From Natronohydrobacter thiooxidans (GTDB taxonomy: Bacteria; Pseudomonadota; Alphaproteobacteria; Rhodobacterales; Rhodobacteraceae), in assembly GCF_001884735.1 (NCBI RefSeq), contig NZ_MJAP01000003.1:124001-188000 (forward strand): a stretch of 64,000 bases of DNA, read 5' to 3'. Positions 1-8,013 of this stretch are shown piece by piece. How positions within the stretch are numbered: position 1 is the first letter of the stretch; every line of letters begins with the position of its first letter. The notes under the pieces are model-generated. The model saw nothing but the letters and a program-made list of their open reading frames with translations. It was not told the DNA's origin and did no database searches. A program made the translations under genes and the position numbers.

Positions 1-540
1 AGGCAGCGCGCGACGCGCGGGGTCGAGCGGTGCCGAGCCGCGCAGCCAGCCCTCCAGAAACGCATAGGCGCGGATGACGGCAATTAGGCTGTCTGCCCCA
101 CCTGGCGGCAATGCGGGATTCAGATGCACGCCAAAGCCAAAGCCCAGCCGCGCCTGTGTGCCCATCGCCCCGGCTCCGGCCAGAACCGCAACCAGTCGCG
201 TCAATTCCGACAATTGGTCCTGTCGCAGTGGCGCGGTAACGATCTCGACCGGCACAAGATCGCCCAGCGCCTGCGCGGCCAGTTCCTCAAGCCATGCCTT
301 CCGCAAGGAGATATCGAGTTCGACCTGCACATCGCCGAGAAGACCGCCTTCGATGACAGACGCGCGTATATGCAACGGGCGGATCGTGCCCCCCCAGAGG
401 GCTTGAACCAGCGATGCTGTCTCGCCCACATCCAGCCCCGCGAACTCGATTTCAAAGCCCGTCCGCCGGGCAGCGCTGCTTTCCCCTGCATGGTCCGGCA
501 GCGGCCAGAAGCGGCGACGCTCGATCCGGTCATGCAGCAT
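1..540 (-). CDS. Putative amidoligase family protein (3' end outside window)
   Basis: The frame is open from 540 to the left edge (180 codons, no stop), so the C-terminus is missing. Residues 28-36 read GFEIEFAGL, the opening strand typical of the bacterial amidoligase family (Amidoligase_2, a glutamine-synthetase/GCS-like fold). ATG at 540 follows a GGAAAGG ribosome site by 8 nt; GTG at 543 is an alternative. The gene starts 24 nt after the stop of an AIG2/gamma-glutamylcyclotransferase-like gene on the same strand. Amidoligase plus cyclotransferase is a pairing described by comparative genomics (Iyer and Aravind), thought to make and cut gamma-glutamyl or peptide amide bonds. Substrate is unknown; family call is moderately sure. 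Confidence 0.6.
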   Translation of the reverse strand, partial: MLHDRIERRRFWPLPDHAGESSAARRTGFEIEFAGLDVGETASLVQALWGGTIRPLHIRASVIEGGLLGDVQVELDISLRKAWLEELAAQALGDLVPVEIVTAPLRQDQLSELTRLVAVLAGAGAMGTQARLGFGFGVHLNPALPPGGADSLIAVIRAYAFLEGWLRGSAPLDPARRALP

Positions 541-564
541 CACGATGCCCTTTCCTGTTCGCTG

Positions 565-1011
565 TCAGTCGTGAACGGCCTCGATCCCCTCGGCGGCCTT
601 CAGACGATAGACCCAGGCCGAGGTGCCGTCCTCCAGTACCATCAAATCACGGCGGTATCTGCGGCCGGTTCGCTCATAGCGGTCCAGGCGCACCATTTCT
701 TCCGGGCTGACGCGGAAGCGCACCCCGTCGAGCACCATGGAAGGTTCCCCGCGCAGGTCACGCCGGTTGCGTTGCCATCCGCGCAACTGCGCAGGCTCTG
801 CGGGCACGGGTCGCCCGATCACGATGAAGCGCACCAACGGATTGGCCAGTGTGGCGAAGCCGAACACATAGCTGTCCTCGTCCGGCGGCGGTGGCGCATT
901 GGCGTCCAGCCGTGGCAAATAGACCGGAGCGCGCGAAATCATCAGCCAGATGCCGAGAAGCAGGACAATCAGCGCGAGCCAGAAAGACGGTTTAGAAATC
1001 AGGATGTTCAT
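565..1011 (-). CDS. AIG2/gamma-glutamylcyclotransferase-like protein, membrane-anchored
   Basis: 148 aa. Residues 8-25 form one hydrophobic N-terminal segment (signal anchor). The rest resembles the GGCT-like beta barrel: YVFGFATL near residue 48 stands in place of the family's Y-G-x-L/N loop, and the C-terminal part has the usual LDRYE...YRRDL pattern in which an acidic residue acts in catalysis. The family turns gamma-glutamyl amines into 5-oxoproline plus free amine. The altered glycine loop leaves activity open. It is co-directional with, and just upstream of, the amidoligase-like gene and downstream of rarD. Confidence 0.6.
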   Translation of the reverse strand: MNILISKPSFWLALIVLLLGIWLMISRAPVYLPRLDANAPPPPDEDSYVFGFATLANPLVRFIVIGRPVPAEPAQLRGWQRNRRDLRGEPSMVLDGVRFRVSPEEMVRLDRYERTGRRYRRDLMVLEDGTSAWVYRLKAAEGIEAVHD

Positions 1012-1020
1012 GGGCTATAT

Positions 1021-1941
1021 CTAGCCCGCGCCCTGCTGCGGCAAGGTTTTCTGTGCCAAGGCCGCGCGACGCTTGCGCAGCACCTCCCAGATATAGAGGA
1101 CCATCGCGCCCCAGATCATGGGGAAAGCCACCTGCCGCGCCCCCTCAAAGGGCTCGCGGAAGATGAAAACCGAGATCAGGAAGATCAAGGTCGGAATGGT
1201 ATAGCCCGCAATCGCGATGGTCGACAGCGTCAGCCCCTTGGCCCCGTTGGCGTAGAGCATCAGCGGTATCGCCGTGATCGCGCCCGCGCCTATCAGAAGC
1301 GCAAGGTCACGCGGACCGGCCTGTACGAAGAACAATGCGCCCTGCGCGTAGAGCCAGAGCAGATAGCCCAGCGCGATGGGCAGCAGGATCAGCGCCTCCA
1401 GCGCGAATCCCTGATTGGGACCGATCGGCAGCGCGCGCTTGAAATAGGCGTAGCCCCCCCAGCTGAAGACCAGAAGCAGCGCCCCCATGGGCAGCGATCC
1501 GGCTTCGAGCGTCAGGACCAGCACCGCCGCTGTGGCCAGAGCAACCGCGCCCCATTGCCGCAAACTGAGCTTGTCGCCCAGAAGCCCGGCCCCAAGTGCC
1601 ACCGCGAAAATCGGGTTGATGTAATAGCCAAGGGCGGCCTCCATCGCCTGGCCCGACTGGATCAGCCAGACATAGGTCATCCAGTTTACCGAGATCAGCG
1701 ATGCGGTCACAAAGGCCATGCCCAGCATCTTCGGGGTGCGCAGGGCGGCGCGCAAATCCGTTGTGCGCCCCAGCCAGATCAGCACCACAAGCGCAACCGG
1801 TACGGCCCAGATCACACGATGGGCCACGACCTCGACTGTCGGAACATGCGCCAAAGCCCTGAAATAGAACGGCAACAGCCCCCAGAGGCAGAAGGCCGCC
1901 CCGGCAAAGGCGAAACCGCGTGGGGTATCTTCATGCATCAT
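1021..1941 (-). CDS. rarD: EamA-family transporter RarD
   Basis: 306 aa integral membrane protein with about ten hydrophobic segments, matching the usual RarD length. The N-terminus ([19 protein letters not shown]) and the [16 protein letters not shown] stretch in helix 2 are typical of the RarD subgroup of the drug/metabolite transporter superfamily. Substrate is not established for the subgroup. Its start overlaps the last 11 nt of murD on the same strand, so the two are likely translationally coupled. Confidence 0.85.
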   Translation of the reverse strand: MMHEDTPRGFAFAGAAFCLWGLLPFYFRALAHVPTVEVVAHRVIWAVPVALVVLIWLGRTTDLRAALRTPKMLGMAFVTASLISVNWMTYVWLIQSGQAMEAALGYYINPIFAVALGAGLLGDKLSLRQWGAVALATAAVLVLTLEAGSLPMGALLLVFSWGGYAYFKRALPIGPNQGFALEALILLPIALGYLLWLYAQGALFFVQAGPRDLALLIGAGAITAIPLMLYANGAKGLTLSTIAIAGYTIPTLIFLISVFIFREPFEGARQVAFPMIWGAMVLYIWEVLRKRRAALAQKTLPQQGAG

Positions 1942-3334
1942 TCAGGCCCGCCTGCACGGCGGCCATGAAGGCCTCGCCGCGTTTCTCGAAATCGGGAAAC
2001 TGGTCGAAACTGGCCGCTGCCGGGGCCAAGAGGACGACATCACCCGGTTCGGCCTCTGCCATGGCCTGCGCGACAGCGCGCTCCATCGTCTCGCTGATCT
2101 CATGCGGGGTCTGGCCCAGTTGCAGCGCGAACTCGCGCGCCGAATGGCCGATCAGATAGGCTTTGCGCAGGCGGGGCAGATGCGGCGCAAGGGACGCGAT
2201 GCCGCCATCCTTGCCCAGACCGCCCGCGATCCAGCGGATACGCTCGAAGGCTTGCAGGGCCTGCGCGGCGCTGTCGGCATTGGTGGCCTTGGAATCGTTG
2301 ATATAGCGCACGCCATTCGCTTCTGCGACAAGCTGGCTGCGATGCGGCAGGCCCTTGAAGGTGGAGAGCGCATCCTCGATGAGGCGCGGGGCCAGCCCCA
2401 GCGCGCGGGCAACAGCATAGGCGGCGCAGGCATTCTGGTGGTTATGCGCGCCGGGCAGGCCCTGCATGGCCCGCAGGTCAATGGATGCGACCTGCTTGCC
2501 ACGCCGGTATTCCGACAAAAACCCCTTGCGCGCAAAGACATTCCAGCCCGGCCCTGCCAGTTTTTGCCCCGAGGAGATACGGATAACGCGGGCATCTTCC
2601 GGCGCCTGGCTCAATTGTCCCGCCAGAAACTGCCCCTCGACCTCATCGACGCCGATCACGGCGCGGTCCGGCCCGCCCTCGGCAAAGAGCCTGCGCTTGG
2701 CGGCGAAATAGCCGCCCATGCCGTGATGACGGTCGAGATGGTCGGGCGACAGATTCGTGAACACCGCGATATCCGGTGTCAACGCGCGGGCAAGTTCGGT
2801 CTGGTAGCTGGAGAGTTCCAGAACAATCACCTCGCCATCGCGCGGCGGGTCAATGGAGAGCACGCCCTTGCCGATATTCCCCGCCATCTGCGCAGGGCGG
2901 CCTGTTTCCTGCAGGATATGGTGGATCAGCGCGGTGGTGGTGGATTTGCCATTCGATCCGGTCACCGCCACGACCTTGGGCGGCTGGTCAAATTCCATCG
3001 TCGCGAGCGTCGAGAGCGAGCGGAAGAACAAGCCGATATCGTTGTCCACCGGCACACCCGCCGCCAGTGCGGCGGCAATGATGCGATTGGGCGCGGGGTA
3101 GAGATGCGGGATGCCGGGGCTGGTGATCAGCGTGGCGACCTGCGCCCAGTCCACGCGGGTCAGATCGGTCAGCGCGATCCCGTCCGCTTCCGCCTTGGCG
3201 CGGGCTTCGGGCGATTCGTCCCAGGCGAGCGGGATCGCCCCGCCTGCCGTGAGCGCGGCGCATGTGGCCAGCCCCGACCGCCCCAGCCCCAGCACCGCCA
3301 CCTGCTGCCCTTCATGGCCCTGTACTGCAATCAT
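1931..3334 (-). CDS. murD: UDP-N-acetylmuramoyl-L-alanine--D-glutamate ligase
   Basis: 467 aa, cytoplasmic Mur ligase that adds D-Glu to UDP-MurNAc-L-Ala in peptidoglycan synthesis. Visible: an N-terminal Rossmann-like domain ([17 protein letters not shown]), the ATP loop [10 protein letters not shown] near residue 120, a central domain with [10 protein letters not shown], and the C-terminal ligase domain with [10 protein letters not shown] at 3334 is chosen because the protein then begins directly before the [10 protein letters not shown] strand; the longer frame to 3445 adds unlike residues. The gene stands outside a dcw cluster here and is followed by rarD. Confidence 0.95.
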   Translation of the reverse strand: MIAVQGHEGQQVAVLGLGRSGLATCAALTAGGAIPLAWDESPEARAKAEADGIALTDLTRVDWAQVATLITSPGIPHLYPAPNRIIAAALAAGVPVDNDIGLFFRSLSTLATMEFDQPPKVVAVTGSNGKSTTTALIHHILQETGRPAQMAGNIGKGVLSIDPPRDGEVIVLELSSYQTELARALTPDIAVFTNLSPDHLDRHHGMGGYFAAKRRLFAEGGPDRAVIGVDEVEGQFLAGQLSQAPEDARVIRISSGQKLAGPGWNVFARKGFLSEYRRGKQVASIDLRAMQGLPGAHNHQNACAAYAVARALGLAPRLIEDALSTFKGLPHRSQLVAEANGVRYINDSKATNADSAAQALQAFERIRWIAGGLGKDGGIASLAPHLPRLRKAYLIGHSAREFALQLGQTPHEISETMERAVAQAMAEAEPGDVVLLAPAAASFDQFPDFEKRGEAFMAAVQAGLNDA

Positions 3335-3456
3335 GGTTCTGGTCCCCGCCCGAGTTGATGCCTCATATCTGCGCCAAGTGGTGAACATGTGCAAGACAGC
3401 TTGCACCCGCCACACCCACGGGCTAGCCTTGCTGCATTGCAGCAAAATGAGGCGAA

Positions 3457-4833
3457 ATGCTGGGTATCCTTGTCATCCTGCTGGCCCTGACCGCGCTGAT
3501 CTGGCTTGCCTATCGCGGCGTCAGTCTGCTGCTTCTGACCCCTGCCCTTGCCGTGCTGGCCGTGCTTCTGGCCGAAGGCGGGCCGCTTCTGGCCAGCTAC
3601 ACCCAGATCTTCATGGCCGGGACCGGCGGTTTCATCATCCAGTTCTTCCCGCTTTTCCTGCTTGGCGCCGTCTTTGGAAAGCTGATGGAGGCATCCGGCA
3701 GCGCGCAGGCATTGGCGCAGGGCATTATCCGCCGCCTTGGCCCCCGTCGCGCGATCCTTGCGGTGATCCTGTCCTGCGCGGCCATGACCTATGGCGGCGT
3801 GTCGCTCTTTGTCGTGGCCTTCGCGGTCTGGCCCATCGCGGCCGCGCTTTTCCGCGATGCGGATCTGCCCAAAGTGCTGATCCCGGCGACGATTGCGCTC
3901 GGGGCCTTCACCTTCACCATGTCCGCCCTGCCCGGCACGCCCGCAATCCAGAACGCGATCCCGATGCCCTATTTCGGCACCACGCCTTTTGCCGCACCGG
4001 GGCTGGGTCTGATCACGGGCGTGATCATGTTCACGCTCGGCTGGCTCTGGCTGGAACGGCGCGCGCGGGCGCTGGGGCCGGGGTATGGGGCAGAAGCGGA
4101 TATCGTCGCGCAGGACGACCGCGCCCTGCCGTCCCTCTTGGTCGCCAGCGCTCCGCTTGTGCTGGTCCTCGGGCTGAACCTGATTTTCACCTTTCTGGTC
4201 ATCCCGCGTCTGGACACAGGCTATCTGGCCCAAAGCCTTTATGGCGCAACTGATATCGGCGCGCTGCGCGGGCTCTGGTCCACGATTGCGGCGCTCACGC
4301 TGTCCTCGCTGGCGCTTGTCGCGTTGAACCGGGCGCGGCTGGCCAAGGGGCTGAGCGAGACACTTGACGCAGGCGCAAAATCCGCGCTGCTGCCGATCTT
4401 CAACACGGCCTCGCTCGTGGGCTTCGGGGCTGTGATCGCCTCGCTCTCGGCATTCGCGCTGATCCGCGACTGGGTGGTCACAGCGGGCGGCGACAACCCG
4501 CTGATTTCGCTGGCCATCGGCACCAGCCTTCTGGCGGGGATGACCGGCTCTGCCTCTGGCGGCATGTCGATTGCGCTGGCCACGCTGGGCGAGACCTATC
4601 TGGAACTTGGCCTCGCCGCCGGAATTTCGCCGGAGCTGATGCACCGCGTCACCGCTGTCGCAACAGGCGGGCTGGACGCACTGCCGCATAATGGGGCCGT
4701 GATCACGCTTCTGACCATCTGCGGCCTGACCCATCGCGAGGCATACAAGGATATTGCCGTTGTGGCCGTGGTGATCCCGATTGCGGCGCTGATCGTTCTG
4801 GTGACGCTCGGCACCGTGTTCGGCAGTTTCTAA
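3457..4833 (+). CDS. GntP-type organic acid:H+ symporter
   Basis: 458 aa, about 12 hydrophobic segments along the whole length. The early segments ([34 protein letters not shown]) and [14 protein letters not shown] are characteristic of GntP/gluconate-H+ symporter and related citrate/lactate carriers. ATG at 3457 follows a GAGG ribosome site. Its 3' end overlaps by 4 nt that of a convergent LacI-type repressor, which resembles gluconate-type regulators, so a sugar acid is the likely substrate (inference). Confidence 0.8.
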   Translation: MLGILVILLALTALIWLAYRGVSLLLLTPALAVLAVLLAEGGPLLASYTQIFMAGTGGFIIQFFPLFLLGAVFGKLMEASGSAQALAQGIIRRLGPRRAILAVILSCAAMTYGGVSLFVVAFAVWPIAAALFRDADLPKVLIPATIALGAFTFTMSALPGTPAIQNAIPMPYFGTTPFAAPGLGLITGVIMFTLGWLWLERRARALGPGYGAEADIVAQDDRALPSLLVASAPLVLVLGLNLIFTFLVIPRLDTGYLAQSLYGATDIGALRGLWSTIAALTLSSLALVALNRARLAKGLSETLDAGAKSALLPIFNTASLVGFGAVIASLSAFALIRDWVVTAGGDNPLISLAIGTSLLAGMTGSASGGMSIALATLGETYLELGLAAGISPELMHRVTAVATGGLDALPHNGAVITLLTICGLTHREAYKDIAVVAVVIPIAALIVLVTLGTVFGSF

Positions 4834-5861
4834 CCCCGGATCGTATCGCCCTTGTTCACGATGGGCGACAATTCGATCCGTTTTCCGCCGACCACCCCGG
4901 CCACCACCTTGCCCGCAACGATCTCGGCGGCACGCAGGCCGATTTCACGGCGACAGGCATCGGTCGTGGCCAGCCGCAACTTGAAACCATCAAGCAATTC
5001 CAGACCGTTGAACCCTGCAAGCCCGATCTGACCCGGCACATCCAGCCCCTGATCCAGACAGTAAAGCAGCCCCCCTGCCCCGATCATATCATTGGAGTAA
5101 TACAGAAAATCCAGATCAGGCTGGCGCGCTAGGATCGCTGCCGTCATCTCGCGCCCCTTGGCCAGCGACGATCCGCCCGCGTAATGCTCGGTCGCGGCCA
5201 GTTCCACGCCTGCGGCCTGAAGCGCCTCTGAAAATCCCTCCAACCGTTTGCGCGCGCGGTGGTCATCGGGCATTTTCGAGCCCAGAAACCCGATCCGGCG
5301 ATAGCCCGCCGCGAGGATCGCCTCGGCCATTTCGCGACCTGCGCGCTTGTGGGATATCCCCACGACCGAATCGATCGGATCGCCGTCGATATCCATGATC
5401 TCCACCACCGGGATCCCGGCATTGGCCAGCATCGCGGTCGCCGCCTCGGTATGCTCCAGCCCGGCCACGATCATCCCTGTCGGTCGCCAGGAGAGCATCT
5501 CATAGATGACATTCTCTTCCTGCTCTGCCTTGTAGTCGGTGGCGCCGAAAACGGGCTGCAGGCCCGAATCTTCCAGCGCGGCCGAAATCCCCCCCAGAAC
5601 CTCCGGGAAAACCATGTTCGAGAGCGAGGGAATGACCACCCCCACCAGATTGACCCGCTGGCTGGCCAAGGCGCCCGCGATCTTGTTGGGCACATATCCC
5701 AGCGCTTTGGCGGCCGCGAGCACCTTTTCGCGCGTGGCGGGAGAGACATCGGCGCGGTTGCGCAACACGCGGCTCACCGTCATCTCGCTGACGCCGCTGG
5801 CTTCGGAGACATCGCGCAATGTAAGCGGACGCTGGGCTTCGGGGGGCAGATAGGGGGGCAA
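4830..5861 (-). CDS. LacI-family transcriptional regulator
   Basis: 343 aa. Residues 13-65 form the LacI helix-turn-helix and hinge (LTLRDVSEASGVSEMTVSRV, then ALASQRVNLVGVVIPSL), followed by a periplasmic-binding-protein-like sensor domain. This is the full family architecture and length. The lack of a linker between hinge and sensor and the sequence style recall the gluconate repressor GntR of enteric bacteria. It lies convergent to the GntP-type permease, so control of that permease by a sugar-acid ligand is plausible but inferred. Confidence 0.85.
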   Translation of the reverse strand: MPPYLPPEAQRPLTLRDVSEASGVSEMTVSRVLRNRADVSPATREKVLAAAKALGYVPNKIAGALASQRVNLVGVVIPSLSNMVFPEVLGGISAALEDSGLQPVFGATDYKAEQEENVIYEMLSWRPTGMIVAGLEHTEAATAMLANAGIPVVEIMDIDGDPIDSVVGISHKRAGREMAEAILAAGYRRIGFLGSKMPDDHRARKRLEGFSEALQAAGVELAATEHYAGGSSLAKGREMTAAILARQPDLDFLYYSNDMIGAGGLLYCLDQGLDVPGQIGLAGFNGLELLDGFKLRLATTDACRREIGLRAAEIVAGKVVAGVVGGKRIELSPIVNKGDTIRG

Positions 5862-5993
5862 GGCAATATCCTGTCAGGCAAGACCAGATTTCACGTTAGC
5901 GCCACATTTCTCCGGGGCCAAGCCCCTGATGACAGTGAAGCGGGCCAAGGGGATGACAGCACTACGAAAACTCGCTAAAGGCGTGATCGGCAC

Positions 5994-6070
5994 GGCCCCG
6001 TGGCTCAACTGGATAGAGCAGCCCCCTCCTAAGGGGCAGGTTGCAGGTTCGAATCCTGCCGGGGTCACCA
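5994..6070 (+). tRNA. tRNA-Arg (anticodon CCT)
   Basis: 77 nt folding as a cloverleaf: acceptor GGCCCCG pairs with CGGGGTC (one G-U), D arm GCTC/GAGC, anticodon stem GCCCC/GGGGC with loop CTCCTAA (anticodon CCT at 6028-6030), T arm GCAGG TTCGAAT CCTGC, and an encoded CCA. The bases from 6024 onward are duplicated at 19204, so the 3' half of this gene is the attachment site of the integrative element that follows. Confidence 0.97.
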
Positions 6071-6101
6071 AAAAACTCAGTAAAATATGGCGTTTTGTCA
6101 G
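6024..6101. repeat. attL (left direct repeat)
   Basis: Bases 6024-6071 are identical to 19204-19251. The similarity goes on past the tRNA: 6071-6101 matches 19251-19281 with three mismatches and includes an unbroken TAAAATATGGCGTTTTGTCAG. The left copy completes an intact tRNA gene. Confidence 0.93.
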
Positions 6102-6172
6102 ATGCTTGCGAAGGGCGCTGCAAAAACGCCCGTTTGATTCCCGGGGAAATCTGGGGCGGTAGACAGGATTTC

Positions 6173-6189
6173 TGTACAAAACCTGTACA
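6173..6189. promoter_or_regulatory. Twin TGTACA sites near attL
   Basis: TGTACA occurs at 6173-6178 and 6184-6189, 11 bp (about one helical turn) apart and about 100 bp inside attL. Position and spacing suit integrase arm or excisionase binding sites, or an operator for the gene starting at 6226. This is inference from spacing only. Confidence 0.35.
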
Positions 6190-6225
6190 AGTCGAAGCCG
6201 GTTTAGGCCTTCGCGGGGCGCGGCA

Positions 6226-7089
6226 ATGAGCTGGCGTGTCGCGAACGAATGCGCCGAACGCCGCTTCGGCAGCGCCGCGCGCAAGCAGATCATCATGTTC
6301 CTGGCCGACAAGGCGAGCGATGACGGCTCGGGCATCTGGTGCTCCAAGGGCACGATCCAGCGGCACACCGAGCTGGGCGAAAGCACCGTGAAGCGGACGA
6401 TCAGCGATTTCCTGCGCGAGGGCATCCTGATCGAGACCGGGCGCCGCCCCTGCAAGAACGGTTTCACCGTGATCTACCGCATCGTGCTGGCGCGCGTGAT
6501 GGCGTTGGAATCGATGGCCGAACCCGACGACGGGACGGGGTCCACCCTGGACCCCGTCCAGCCTGAACCCGGTACGGGGTCCACCATGGACGGGGTACGG
6601 GGTCCAGGGTGGACCCCAAACCACCCTAAAACCATCCATAAACCACCTACGCGCAGGCGCGCGGAGGCGGCGGCGGTCGAGGATGAAAGGTTCGAGAAGA
6701 TCTGGGCGGCCTACTCGAAGGACCGCCAACGCGGCAAAGCTGCGTGCCTAGCCCGTATCGCGGAGGCCGTGAAGGAGGGCGTTGATCCAGACGATCTGCT
6801 CCGCGCAGTGCAGGCCTATGCGACCGAGAGCGCTGGCTTCACAAGGTCCAAGGTCTGTTTCGCTGACAACTGGTTCCAGACGCGGCGCTGGCAGCCTTTC
6901 CTCGAAAAGTTCGAGGCCGAACGCGAAGCGGCGAAGGCCGTACAAGCAGATCACCACGCCCGGTTGGTCGGCTGGATTCGCGACCGCAGCCCTATGTGCA
7001 AGCACATCACGCCCCATCAAGTGACGGCGCTCGTCGCGGCCAATTTGGTGACCAAGGTGCAGCTACATGCGGCGGGTTTGGCCGCATGA
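6226..7089 (+). CDS. Winged-helix replication-initiator-like protein
   Basis: 287 aa. Residues 1-85 look like an HTH_36-type winged helix (AARKQIIMFLADKAS, then a recognition-helix region CSKGTIQRHTELGESTVKRT). A Pro/Gly/Thr-rich linker at about 100-145 is followed by a charged second domain (ERFEKIWAAYSK...) often seen at the C-terminus of phage and plasmid replisome organisers. The linker DNA holds iteron-like repeats at 6535-6617, as in lambda gene O, where the origin lies inside the initiator gene. I infer an initiator; a simple transcription factor is the alternative. It is the first gene inside attL. Confidence 0.55.
   Translation: MSWRVANECAERRFGSAARKQIIMFLADKASDDGSGIWCSKGTIQRHTELGESTVKRTISDFLREGILIETGRRPCKNGFTVIYRIVLARVMALESMAEPDDGTGSTLDPVQPEPGTGSTMDGVRGPGWTPNHPKTIHKPPTRRRAEAAAVEDERFEKIWAAYSKDRQRGKAACLARIAEAVKEGVDPDDLLRAVQAYATESAGFTRSKVCFADNWFQTRRWQPFLEKFEAEREAAKAVQADHHARLVGWIRDRSPMCKHITPHQVTALVAANLVTKVQLHAAGLAA
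6535..6655. repeat. Intragenic iteron-like repeats and A-rich tract (candidate origin)
   Basis: The 10-mer ACGGGGTCCA occurs at 6535-6544, 6574-6583 and 6597-6606. Inverted copies lie at 6548-6557 (TGGACCCCGT) and 6610-6617 (TGGACCCC), giving palindromes with 3-nt spacers. They are followed at 6618-6655 by an A-rich, G-poor tract (AAACCACCCTAAAACC and so on). Iterons plus an easily melted tract inside an initiator-like gene is the layout of a lambda-type origin. Confidence 0.55.
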
Positions 7090-7120
7090 GTGCGCAGATC
7101 AATCGCATTTTCCGTAGGAT

Positions 7121-7295
7121 GTCGTCTGCGCAATGCCAAGTGCATCGCGCATCGCGTCCCGTACATAGCGTCTCCCGCACCACGCATCCCGTCGATTGCA
7201 TCGCGCCCAATGCGCCCCGCATCGCGTCACTTGCATCGCGTCAAACGCACCCCGCTTCGCGACTTCTGCATCGCGTCGATTGGCGTCTGCTTCCG
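7121..7295. repeat. Heptamer-phased repeat array
   Basis: The 348-bp gap 7090-7437 has no convincing gene but holds 25 successive 7-mers, 24 of which start with G (the exception is ACATAGC at 7163). GCATCGC is exact at 7142, 7149, 7198, 7219, 7233 and 7268; variants include GCATCCC and GCTTCGC. They often alternate with GTCNNNN heptamers. All exact copies are spaced by multiples of 7. As 7 is not a multiple of 3, a protein origin is unlikely. A protein-binding array (replication, partition or transfer) is the best guess. Confidence 0.75.
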
Positions 7296-7352
7296 TCATC
7301 CCCAACAGGAGACGACCTGCTCATTGGCAACCGCTCTGCCGACCTGAAATGA

Positions 7353-7404
7353 CTCCAAGCCCCTGATCCGCCTCCGCTGACGCTGGGAGGCGGGGAGCTT
7401 GGAG
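7353..7404. other. Bipartite stem-loop upstream of mobC-like gene
   Basis: Outer arms CTCCAAGC (7353-7360) and GCTTGGAG (7397-7404); inner arms CCGCCTCC (7368-7375) and GGAGGCGG (7386-7393). There is no T-run on either side, so it is not a classical terminator. Its place 34 bp before a MobC-like gene suits part of an oriT, or a leader structure. Confidence 0.5.
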
Positions 7405-7437
7405 GAAGTTGGCAAGAAATAGGAACGTAAACTTCAC

Positions 7438-8013
7438 ATGCGCCACCACCGCAAACTGACCGACGACGAACGCCGCCAGATCGTCGCAGCCCGCGCCAAA
7501 GGCAGTTCTGCCGCTGCGCTGGCCAACCGCTTCGGCGTTTCGCGCCGGACGATCTACAACACGCTTGGCATGGCCAAAGGCGCGCGCTCGGTCCGCACCC
7601 GAACGATCAGCACACGCGTCAGCGCGCGCGAATTGGCGGGCTTCAGAGACGGGCTGGCCAGACGCGGCATCACCGACCACCCCGCCGCCCTGCTCCGTCT
7701 GATAGGTGCGGCGGACATACTACTGCGCCCGGCGGATCAGCGCGTGATCGACCAGATGCGGGACTGGGGCGCGGAAATCTCAACCCGGGGCGCCGCCATC
7801 AACCAGATCGCCCGCAAATTGAACGAGGCCAAACTGCGCGGCCGCCCGATCCCTTACACGGCCGAGGACGCGGCTACGATCCGCGCCTTCGCGGTATTCT
7901 TTGTCGCTTTCGTCGAAGAGTTCCGAGCCCTCTGGGAGGCAAGGCAGACCAAGATGACGCGAGAAGTCGACAAGGCGTTGTCAGGGTTGGCAACAATGGT
8001 GCCTGATCCCTAA
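7438..8013 (+). CDS. HTH-MobC-like mobilization accessory protein
   Basis: 191 aa. Residues 5-45 are a resolvase/Hin-type helix-turn-helix (LTDDERRQIVAARAKGSSAA, GVSRRTIYN). The second half has the MobC signature RGAAINQIARKLNEA, in which MobC proteins carry G-x-N-x-NQ(I/L)AR-LN, followed by a helical tail. MobC assists a relaxase in opening oriT. No relaxase gene lies in the element, so the protein would act with a relaxase in trans, or purely as a DNA-binding protein for the nearby repeats. It overlaps by 4 nt the 3' end of the convergent hipA. Confidence 0.65.
   Translation: MRHHRKLTDDERRQIVAARAKGSSAAALANRFGVSRRTIYNTLGMAKGARSVRTRTISTRVSARELAGFRDGLARRGITDHPAALLRLIGAADILLRPADQRVIDQMRDWGAEISTRGAAINQIARKLNEAKLRGRPIPYTAEDAATIRAFAVFFVAFVEEFRALWEARQTKMTREVDKALSGLATMVPDP

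Noticed and set aside
124..1968. 614-aa plus-strand open frame
   Set aside because: It is antisense to the amidoligase, cyclotransferase-like and rarD genes, all of which have family motifs and sensible ribosome sites. The frame is open only because of high GC.
5962..6729. Minus-strand frame with GDPGRIRTCNLPLRRG across the tRNA and attL
   Set aside because: This peptide is a known artefact of translating the antisense of tRNA genes; the same appears over attR at 19052-19402.
7121..7295. CRISPR array
   Set aside because: Units are 7 bp with no separate repeat and spacer classes, and no cas genes are present.
7090..7352. Open frames with repetitive His/Arg/Ser peptides in the heptamer array
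   Set aside because: The repeat period is 7 bp, not a multiple of 3, so the likeness is at DNA level; starts lack ribosome sites.
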